Source: Streptomyces ipomoeae 91-03 (GTDB taxonomy: Bacteria > Actinomycetota > Actinomycetes > Streptomycetales > Streptomycetaceae). From it: 64,000 nucleotides of DNA. Location of the stretch: contig NZ_AEJC01000191.1 in assembly GCF_000317595.1 (NCBI RefSeq), positions 19,708-83,707 on the forward strand. The letters run 5' to 3'. Both the position numbers and the translations under genes were made by a program. This document shows, piece by piece, positions 57,750 through 64,000 of this stretch; positions within the stretch are counted from its first letter, which is position 1, and every line of letters begins with the position of its first letter. Under the pieces are notes generated by a model that saw only the letters and a program-made list of their open reading frames with translations, had not been told where the DNA came from and did no database searches.

Positions 57750-58060
57750 GTCCGGGGGGCAGGGTTCGTTGTCTCTGCGTGCACTGTGCGTTGTCTTGTA
57801 GTGCAGTGGCCTCCGCTTTTGGGCGTGGCGTTCGCTTTCGTCGTGTAGACCGGCTGTCGGTTCGCGTGAGTGCCGACTGAAGTTCTGTGTGAATGCCGAC
57901 TGTTGGTTCGCATGAGTGCCGGCTGTCGGTTCGCTGTGGGACGTTGTCGGTGGTGGCGTGTAAGTTCTTCAGGTCGGCGGTGCGGTGGTCGAAGGATTTC
58001 CGGCCGTGCCGTCGCGGGGTCTTCGGGTTGATTCAGGCCTCCCGGAGATCGAGGATTTCC
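57750..58060. other. Long intergenic region with a 23-bp repeat
   Basis: 626 bp separate asd from the sigma-factor gene. Next to asd it has unusually T/G-rich, lower-GC sequence. It contains the 23-bp repeat array (57850-57941) and a hairpin at 58061-58096; the part from 58100 to 58375 has only low-quality open frames and includes GTGGGGTGTGTGCCGTACG/GGCGGGGTGTGTGGCGTACG direct repeats (about 58259-58302). A non-coding RNA cannot be excluded. Confidence 0.4.
57850..57941. repeat. Four 23-bp tandem repeats downstream of asd
   Basis: Units begin at 57850, 57873, 57896 and 57919; consensus CCGRCTGTYGGTTCGCRTGA plus GTG. Unit 2 is degenerate (CCGACTGAAGTTCTGTGTGA), unit 4 diverges at its end. 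Confidence 0.85.
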
Positions 58061-58096
58061 CTCCCCGTCCGCCGCAACCGCGCGGCGGACGGGGAG
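58061..58096 (+). terminator. Strong hairpin downstream of the ask-asd operon
   Basis: CTCCCCGTCCGCCG (58061-58074) pairs perfectly with CGGCGGACGGGGAG (58083-58096), loop of 8 nt. No T-run. It may end the asd transcript or cap a transcript from upstream of the sigma gene. Confidence 0.6.
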
Positions 58097-58375
58097 CGTC
58101 TTCAACAAGCGCCCTTCGGCGGGGCTGGGCGCGCACACTCGGGGCACAGGGGAAGAGCTGGTACGCATGAGGGCGTTCGACGCGCTGTCCGGTGTTCGGT
58201 CGGTCGTACTGGCGGGTGCGCGCAGCGTGCCGCCAGGCGCGGGTACCGAATCGACCGGTGGGGTGTGTGCCGTACGGGCGGGCGGGGTGTGTGGCGTACG
58301 AACAGGCGCGCGATCTGACGCAAAAGCGATGCCTGTCGCGTACAACCTCCAAGGGGGGAAGCGGGTCCAACAGGC

Positions 58376-59065
58376 GTGGCAGAGGTACTCGACTTCACCG
58401 CGGTACAGACGAGGGGCGCCGCCCTGCGGCGCCCCCCTGTGGCCGTCCGTCCCCGCATGCCCGGCTCGCCCGGCGGCATGCCGGTGATCGCGCCCATGCC
58501 CGCGGCGCGGCCCACCCGCATACCCAGTCAGCGTGACGGCGCGGACGACGACACCTCCACGGTGCCGGCCTCCGGTACGACGGTCGACCATCTCACCGAG
58601 ACGTACCGTGCCCACTACCGCTCGCTCCTCGGCCTCGCGGCCCTCCTTCTCGACGACACCGCCTCCTGCGAGGACGTCGTCCAGGAGGCCTTCATCCGCG
58701 TCCACTCGGCGCGCAAGCGCGTCCGTGACCCGGAGAAGACGCTCGCCTATCTGCGCCAGACGGTCGTGAACCTCTCGCGCTCCGCCCTGCGCCGCCGCAT
58801 CCTCGGGCTGAAGCTGCTGTCGAAGCCGATGCCCGACATGGCGAGCGCGGAGGAGGGCGCGTACGACCAGTTGGAGCGCGACTCCCTCATCAAGGCGATG
58901 AAGGGGCTCCAGCGCCGTCAGCGCGAGGTCCTCGTGCTGCGTTACTTCGCCGACATGACCGAGGCCCAGGTCGCCGACACGCTCGGCATATCGCTGGGTT
59001 CGGTCAAGGCGTACGGCTCGCGCGGCATCGCGGCCCTGCGGGTCGCCATGGAGGCCCCGGCATGA
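58376..59065 (+). CDS. SigE-family RNA polymerase sigma factor (ECF)
   Basis: 229 aa from GTG 58376. Region 2 (RAHYRSLLGLAALLLDDTASCEDVVQEAFIRVH) and region 4 (MKGLQRRQREVLVLRYFADMTEAQVADTLGISLGSVKAYGSRGIAALR) are clear; a 60-residue N-terminal Pro/Arg extension precedes them, so a later start is possible. ATGA overlap with the following membrane protein suggests a sigma/anti-sigma pair. Its regulon is unknown. Confidence 0.92.
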   Translation: MAEVLDFTAVQTRGAALRRPPVAVRPRMPGSPGGMPVIAPMPAARPTRIPSQRDGADDDTSTVPASGTTVDHLTETYRAHYRSLLGLAALLLDDTASCEDVVQEAFIRVHSARKRVRDPEKTLAYLRQTVVNLSRSALRRRILGLKLLSKPMPDMASAEEGAYDQLERDSLIKAMKGLQRRQREVLVLRYFADMTEAQVADTLGISLGSVKAYGSRGIAALRVAMEAPA

Positions 59066-60519
59066 GCGGGAACGCCAGGGACGACGGGCACGGCAGGCGC
59101 GACGAGCACGATGAGCTCGGCACCCGGAGGCGGGCCTCCTGGGGACGCCGGGACGACGACGAACGCGCGGAAGAGCGCGGGCGGGACGAGCGCGTCGGGG
59201 GGCGCGGGCTCGACGAGCACGAAGAAACGCAATCGCACGCTGGGAACGGAACTGTGAATCACGGCCCCGAAGAACAAGGCCCCACCAAGGGCCAGGGTCT
59301 CGAAGGGCACGGTCCAAAGGAGCCGGGGCGGCTGGACGGCCAGGGCGATTCGGGTTCGGACGACCTGGGTTCGGGGGAGTCGGGTTCGGACGACCTGGGC
59401 TCGGGATCGGGCGCCTCGGGTTCGGGTGACTCGAGTGCTGGGAACGGTCGGGAACCGGGCGGCCGGGGTTCCGGTGGTCAGGGGCTCGGCGCGGGCCATG
59501 GTCCGGGGCTGGGCCTGGCCGGGGCCGACTCGGACGAGTTGGCGCTGCGGAATCTGCTGCACCAGGCCGTGGCGGAGATCGAGCCGCGCGACGGCACGCT
59601 GGAGCATCTGCGACGAGCGGTACCGGCCCGGCGGGCGCGCAAGCGTCAGGCCGTCGTCGGTATGGCGGCAGCCGCGCTCTTCATCGGCACGGCGGTCCCG
59701 GCCCTGGTCCATGTCTCCAACTCCACCGGCTCCGAGATCAATCCCTCCGCCGTCGGCAACGGCTCGCAGACGCAGGGTGGTTCGGGCGAGTCCAAGGGGG
59801 AGTCCGGCAAGAGTGGTTCCGCGGGCGGCTCGTCCAGCGCCCCGGAATCCGGCAAAAATGATGACAAGGGCAAGGGCGACAAGGGCAAGGGCGAGAGCAA
59901 CGGCTCCACGGGCGGTGCCGAGCCGACGCCCGCGACCGAGACCATCCCGGCCTGTACTGCCACCCAGCTCAGCAGCAGTGCGAGCGCCGGTGCCCCGGAC
60001 TCCGTCGGCGCCGTCTACGGCACGTTCCGCGTGTCCAACATCTCCGGCGCCAGCTGTACGGTCGCCGGCGCGGGCGGTGTGAGCACGACCCCGCAGGGTG
60101 CCGCCGACGGGTCCAGGATCAGCGTGGTGCCCCATGTCGCGGGCGACGCGGCCGGCGGGCTGCCCGACCCGGCGCTGTCTCCTTCCCAGCTGGTGCTGGC
60201 GCCGGGTACCTCGTACGAGGTGCAGTTCGCCTGGGTGCCGTCCGAGCCCTGCCCCACCGGCGACGAGACGACCGGCGGAACCAGCGGCGGCGGTGAGCCG
60301 AGTCCGGATCCCACCCCCACGGAGGAGGTGACCGACGGCGGCACCACCACGGACGGCACCAACTCCATGACCACCCAGCTCTTCACCGAGGACGGCGCCG
60401 TCGACGGCAGCGTCCTCGTCTCCCACACGGCGGAGGGCGGCGTGACCACGGCCACGACCACCGTGAGCAACGCCTGCGCGGGGACGGTCTACCGAACGGG
60501 ACTGCTGGCGACGTCCTGA
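59062..60519 (+). CDS. Membrane protein coupled to the sigma factor (possible anti-sigma)
   Basis: 485 aa. Residues 1-155 are Gly/Asp/Ser/Glu-rich with internal repeats (GSDDLGSG), then a short segment DELALRNLLHQAVAEIEPRDGTLEHLRRAVPARRARKR, one membrane helix at about 196-216, a Ser/Gly/Lys linker and an extracytoplasmic beta-rich domain (CTATQLSSS...GTFRVSNISGASCTVAGAGGV) resembling DUF4232. No zinc-binding HxxxCxxC anti-sigma motif is seen, so regulation of the sigma factor is inferred from the overlap only. Confidence 0.8.
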   Translation: MSGNARDDGHGRRDEHDELGTRRRASWGRRDDDERAEERGRDERVGGRGLDEHEETQSHAGNGTVNHGPEEQGPTKGQGLEGHGPKEPGRLDGQGDSGSDDLGSGESGSDDLGSGSGASGSGDSSAGNGREPGGRGSGGQGLGAGHGPGLGLAGADSDELALRNLLHQAVAEIEPRDGTLEHLRRAVPARRARKRQAVVGMAAAALFIGTAVPALVHVSNSTGSEINPSAVGNGSQTQGGSGESKGESGKSGSAGGSSSAPESGKNDDKGKGDKGKGESNGSTGGAEPTPATETIPACTATQLSSSASAGAPDSVGAVYGTFRVSNISGASCTVAGAGGVSTTPQGAADGSRISVVPHVAGDAAGGLPDPALSPSQLVLAPGTSYEVQFAWVPSEPCPTGDETTGGTSGGGEPSPDPTPTEEVTDGGTTTDGTNSMTTQLFTEDGAVDGSVLVSHTAEGGVTTATTTVSNACAGTVYRTGLLATS

Positions 60520-60633
60520 AGTGCGTGAGCCGGGGCCGCGTGAGCCGGGGCCGCCGACGGCTCGCGCCCACGCGGCGGAGCCGCGGATCGGTACAGCCCG
60601 CGCCCCTCAAAAGGGCCTGCGGACCTCAGCGGT

Positions 60634-61449
60634 CTACTGGGCGGGCTCGGCTTCGCGCGAGCGGTCCCCGGGGTGGTCGTCGCCCGGCACCAGGCCCAGC
60701 TCGGCGTCGCGGATGAACTCCACCTCTCGGCGGAACAGGCGGAACCACATGAAGACGACGAAGCCCGCGAAGACGAACCACTCGCCGGTGTAGCCGAGGT
60801 TCTGGAAGGCCTTGAGGTCGAGCCCGGTGTCCTGCGGCGCGACGGCGGGCACGGCCTTCATCCCCGAGTCGGCCTTGTCGAGCGTGATCCACGCGTCGTA
60901 CAGCTTGTCCGGTACCAGGTTCACCAGCGCCGCCGCACTGATCGCCCCGGTCTGCCCGGCCGGCAGCCCGCCCTGGACGGCCACGCCGTTCGACCCCGGG
61001 GTCTCGGAGGCCTGCAGCGCACCGGTCACGGTGACCTCGCCGGTGGGCGCGGCCGGGGCCTTGTCCGGGTCGGCGGTGCCGGGCAGCCAGCCCCGTACGA
61101 CAGGCAGGGCCCGGCCCTCGTCGGTACGCAGCAGCGTCAGTACGTAGAAGCCGTTCTTGCCGTCCAGCTTCCGGTTCGGCACGAGGAGCTGCTCGCCGTA
61201 CCGTCCGCTGGCGGTGGCCGACTCGCCCGAGGTCTCCCTGTCCACCGGCAGCAACTTCTCCAGTGGCCGCGCCGGAGCCCGGTCCGCCGGGTCCGTCCGC
61301 TCGGTCGCCGCGCGATGGTCCGCCATCCGGTCCTCGAACCGGCTCAGCTGCCACGACCCCATGAACACACAGAAGGGGATGGCGAGCAGCACGAAGACGT
61401 TGATCCCCCACCAACGGGGCGTCAGCAGAAACCGGTACACGCCTTCCAC
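60634..61449 (-). CDS. SURF1-family cytochrome oxidase assembly protein
   Basis: 271 aa from GTG 61449 (GTG 61440 and GTG 61533 are alternatives). FLLTPRWWGINVFVLLAIPFCVFMGSWQLSRFEDR is the first helix and the SURF1 signature, and a second helix is near the end (GEWFVFAGFVVFMWFRLF). VVRGWLPG and the soluble strand domain between are typical. It helps assemble cytochrome c oxidase in the membrane. Confidence 0.93.
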   Translation of the reverse strand: MEGVYRFLLTPRWWGINVFVLLAIPFCVFMGSWQLSRFEDRMADHRAATERTDPADRAPARPLEKLLPVDRETSGESATASGRYGEQLLVPNRKLDGKNGFYVLTLLRTDEGRALPVVRGWLPGTADPDKAPAAPTGEVTVTGALQASETPGSNGVAVQGGLPAGQTGAISAAALVNLVPDKLYDAWITLDKADSGMKAVPAVAPQDTGLDLKAFQNLGYTGEWFVFAGFVVFMWFRLFRREVEFIRDAELGLVPGDDHPGDRSREAEPAQ

Positions 61450-61543
61450 CGTACGGTGCCCACGCCGACCGCCGGGCCGCGGGGTCGGCCCCCTCGGTCC
61501 CCACGGAGCCCGTCCCTCTCGCGGGGCCGTCACCCCTCACGGG

Positions 61544-61960
61544 TCAGTACCGCTCGACGAGGTGCTCCCGGCCCGCCGGCGGCTCGTACGGCTCGGGCCA
61601 GAAGTCCGTGACGGCGGCTATCCTGCCCTGCTCGTCGCCGGTGAAGAACGAGATGCCGTACATCTCCTCCAGCCCCACCGTGAAATGGATCCAGCTGACG
61701 ACGTGCCCCGGCTCGGCGATGATCCGCTCGATCCGGGCGTGCCAGTCACCCGGGTACTCCCGGTTGAACCGCACATAGGTGTCCCTGCCGCGGATACGCT
61801 CCCGGGTCTGCGGCAGCTCGTACACGACGTCCTCGGCCAGCGTCTCGGCGAACGCGGCCCAGTCCCGGGCCTGTGCGGTGGCCCAGAACTTCTCGACGGT
61901 GCCGCGCATATCGGTCATAGGGGGCGAATCGGTCGTAGGGGAATCGGTCGTTGAGGTCAT
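61544..61960 (-). CDS. NTF2/SnoaL-like protein
   Basis: 138 aa from ATG 61960, or 124 aa from ATG 61918 (MTDMRGTVEKFW), which may be the better start since the extra residues are a DSPTTDSPP repeat. Domain: FWATAQARDWAAFAETLAEDVVYELPQTRERIRGRDTYVRFNREYPGDW, then strands to the C-terminus. Small ligand-binding or isomerase-like cone; function unknown. Confidence 0.85.
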   Translation of the reverse strand: MTSTTDSPTTDSPPMTDMRGTVEKFWATAQARDWAAFAETLAEDVVYELPQTRERIRGRDTYVRFNREYPGDWHARIERIIAEPGHVVSWIHFTVGLEEMYGISFFTGDEQGRIAAVTDFWPEPYEPPAGREHLVERY

Positions 61961-62121
61961 GGGGCGAGTGTGGACTCCACCACTGACAATCGACCCTGAC
62001 CTGGGCATTCCGTGCCGGTCCGTAGCTTGTTCGAGGCCGTTCGAGCCCGCCGGGCCGGAAGTTTTCCACAGGCTGGGGGCCTCGGGGGCGGAATGTCGGG
62101 CGGTCGGGGCAGTATGGGGCC

Positions 62122-63942
62122 ATGACTGAGAGCAACGGGTCCACCCCGCAGGAGCAGAGCGGGTCGATGCCCGACTGGGAGAAGAGGTTCCGGGCGCCGA
62201 GGGTGTCGCTGCCGGACTGGGCGGAGGACGCGCCGCACCGCTCACTGTTCGTCTCCAACGCGACGGGGACGTACGAGTTGTACGCGTGGGACCGGGTGAC
62301 GGGCGAGCAGCGCCAGGTGACGGACCGGGCCAACGGCACGACGGACGGCGTGCTCTCGCCCGACGGCGAGTGGATCTGGTGGTTTGACGACAAGGACGGC
62401 GACGAGTTCGGTGTGTGGCGCCGCCAGCCGTTCCACGGCGGCCCCGACGAGGAGGCCACGCCGGGTCTCGATCCCTCCTACCCGGCCGGTCTGGCGATCG
62501 GCCGCGACGGCGGTATGGCGATCGTCGGCCGCTCGACGGACGAGGACGGCTCGACGATCCATGTGTCGCGGCCCGGCTCGCCCCCCGTCGAGATTTACCG
62601 GCACCGGGAGTCGGCGGGCGTCGGCGACCTCTCGCACGACGGCACGCTGATCGCGATCGAGCACACCGAGCACGGCGACGCGATGCACTCGGCGCTGCGC
62701 GTGGTCCGGTCGGACGGTACGACGGTCGCCGAGCTGGACGACACCAAGGGGGGCACGATCGAGCTGGGCCTGGAGGTGATGGGCTTCGCCCCGGTCGACG
62801 GCGACACGCGCCTGCTCATCGGGCATCAGCGGAGCGGCCGTTGGGAGCCGCTGGTCTGGGACGTGGCGTCCGGCGAGGAGACCGACCTCGGGCTGGCCGC
62901 CCAGCTGGAGGGCGACCTGAGCGCCGAGTGGTACCCGGACGGCTCCGCCCTGCTCGTCGTCCACAGCTTCGAGGCCCGCAGCGAGCTGTGGCGCTACGAC
63001 CTCGCGTCCCGTCGTCTGGAGTGCGTGGAGACCCCGAGAGGCACGGTGTCCGGGGCGACGGCCCGCCCCGACGGCAGCGTGGAGTACCTGTGGTCCTCGG
63101 CCGCCGAACCGCCGGTCGTCCGCTCGACGACGGGTGAGGTGGTGCTGGACCCGCCGGGCCTGAAGTGCCCCGGCTCGGTGCCGGTGGAGGACGTGTGGGT
63201 GGACAGCCCCGGCGGCCGGGTCCACGCCCTCGTCCAACGCCCCGTCGGTGTGTCCGGCCCCTACCCGACCGTCTTCGACATCCACGGCGGCCCGACCTGG
63301 CACGACAGCGACGCGTTCGCCGCGGGGCCGGCGGCCTGGCTGGACCACGGGTACGCGGTGATCCGCATCAACTACCGGGGCTCCACCGGTTACGGCCGCG
63401 CCTGGACCGACGCGCTCAAGCACCGGGTGGGTCTGATCGAGCTGGAGGACATCGCGGCGGTACGGGAGTGGGCCGTGAGCTCCGGCTTCGCCGACCCCGA
63501 GCGGCTGATCCTCACCGGTGGCTCCTGGGGCGGCTATCTGACCCTCCTCGGCCTCGGCACCCAGCCGGACGCCTGGAGTCTCGGTATCGCCGCGGTGCCC
63601 GTCGCCGACTATGTCACCGCGTACCACGACGAGATGGAGGCGCTGAAGGCGATGGACCGGACGTTGCTCGGGGGTACGCCGGAGGAGGTTCCCGAACGCT
63701 TCGAGGCGTCGTCACCCCTGACGTATGTGGACGCGGTGAAGTCTCCCGTCTACATCTCCGCCGGGGTCAACGACCCCCGCTGTCCCATCCGGCAGGTCGA
63801 CAACTACGTCGAGCGGCTCGCCGCGCGGTCCGCCGTCCACGAGGTCTATCGCTACGACGCCGGCCATGGCTCCCTGGTCGTCGACGAACGCATCAAACAA
63901 CTCCGCCTGGAACTCTCCTTCGCCCAACGCCACCTGTCCTGA
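62122..63942 (+). CDS. S9-family (prolyl oligopeptidase type) peptidase
   Basis: 606 aa, no signal peptide. An N-terminal beta-propeller (residues about 40-340, WD-like strands) is followed by the alpha/beta hydrolase domain: VFDIHGGPTWHDSDAF (oxyanion), S468 in GGSWGGYL, D551 in GVNDPRCP and H582 in DAGHGSL. It should cut short peptides or acyl-peptides in the cytoplasm. ATG 62122. The stop falls at 63940-63942 and no further gene is visible to the window end. Confidence 0.95.
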   Translation: MTESNGSTPQEQSGSMPDWEKRFRAPRVSLPDWAEDAPHRSLFVSNATGTYELYAWDRVTGEQRQVTDRANGTTDGVLSPDGEWIWWFDDKDGDEFGVWRRQPFHGGPDEEATPGLDPSYPAGLAIGRDGGMAIVGRSTDEDGSTIHVSRPGSPPVEIYRHRESAGVGDLSHDGTLIAIEHTEHGDAMHSALRVVRSDGTTVAELDDTKGGTIELGLEVMGFAPVDGDTRLLIGHQRSGRWEPLVWDVASGEETDLGLAAQLEGDLSAEWYPDGSALLVVHSFEARSELWRYDLASRRLECVETPRGTVSGATARPDGSVEYLWSSAAEPPVVRSTTGEVVLDPPGLKCPGSVPVEDVWVDSPGGRVHALVQRPVGVSGPYPTVFDIHGGPTWHDSDAFAAGPAAWLDHGYAVIRINYRGSTGYGRAWTDALKHRVGLIELEDIAAVREWAVSSGFADPERLILTGGSWGGYLTLLGLGTQPDAWSLGIAAVPVADYVTAYHDEMEALKAMDRTLLGGTPEEVPERFEASSPLTYVDAVKSPVYISAGVNDPRCPIRQVDNYVERLAARSAVHEVYRYDAGHGSLVVDERIKQLRLELSFAQRHLS

Positions 63943-64000
63943 CTCCCCGAGGAGGCCCCGCCCCCGCCGCGCCTTCTGGCTCGGGGGGATGGGGTTCGTT

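Noticed and set aside
57893..58318. 141-aa open frame in the gap after asd
   Set aside because: Arg/Cys-rich, poor codon positions, starts inside the 23-bp repeat and runs through the hairpin.

Overview
The window is a high-GC actinobacterial chromosome segment and almost certainly Streptomyces. Third codon positions are close to saturated with G or C, GTG and TTG starts are common, coupled ATGA/GTGA overlaps are frequent, and several families are typical of the genus: XRE-DUF5753/DUF397 regulator pairs, DUF6879, DUF5063, SigE-family sigma factor, NarL-type two-component pairs and large Ser/Thr kinases. From memory, the order kynA-kynU ... P450 ... purA ... ybaB-recR ... ask-asd-sigma follows the conserved core of Streptomyces chromosomes. 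The stretches at about 18.5-25.9 kb, 32.3-33.3 kb and 47.8-52.1 kb look like accessory insertions. No rRNA, tRNA or CRISPR was seen.

Layout. 0-2.7 kb: tryptophan to anthranilate catabolism (end of tryptophan 2,3-dioxygenase, kynureninase, a formamidase-like hydrolase). 2.9-10.2 kb: two paralogous NarL-type two-component systems. The first ends a four-gene coupled operon with a secreted DUF1023 hydrolase and an acyltransferase; both operons share a conserved upstream module. 10.5-16.2 kb: cytochrome P450, Uma2 nuclease-like protein, and an ABC exporter divergent from a MarR/GbsR repressor with a clear palindromic operator. 16.3-18.5 kb: a secreted NucA/NucB-type nuclease whose whole 5' leader folds into a nested hairpin, followed by a possible immunity protein. 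18.5-25.9 kb: an abaA/whiJ-type regulatory cluster leading into a graspetide (ATP-grasp RiPP) locus with precursor, ATP-grasp ligase and O-methyltransferase. This part is bracketed by two near-identical DUF397 copies, and its two operons share a TGCAATC direct-repeat operator.

25.9-32.3 kb: a second, divergent hydroxymethylbilane synthase, a TIGR04222 protein, an APC permease, a diacylglycerol-kinase-like protein and purA with a structured leader. 32.3-33.3 kb: an IS5-family element with a -1 frameshift, inserted exactly at the stop codon of a Ser/Thr kinase. 33.3-44.4 kb: that kinase, a conserved hypothetical, a fused glycosyltransferase/GT-C-like membrane protein, a GntR regulator, a small protein with a caspase-like His/Cys pair, a class III aminotransferase, and a second Ser/Thr kinase with a related sensor domain. 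44.6-47.7 kb: SLATT protein, YbaB, RecR and a DUF5063 protein.

47.8-50.7 kb holds the most interesting pair. An NB-ARC/TPR (NLR-like) protein carries one N-terminal copy of a 20-residue motif, and the next gene encodes a two-helix membrane protein carrying two copies of the same motif. This looks like a sensor and membrane effector linked by a homotypic motif. 50.8-55.1 kb: an M56 protease, a truncated GNAT, a secreted SnoaL-like protein and an OmpR-type two-component system. 55.4-64 kb: ask-asd, a SigE-family sigma factor with its membrane partner, SURF1, an NTF2-like protein and an S9 peptidase.
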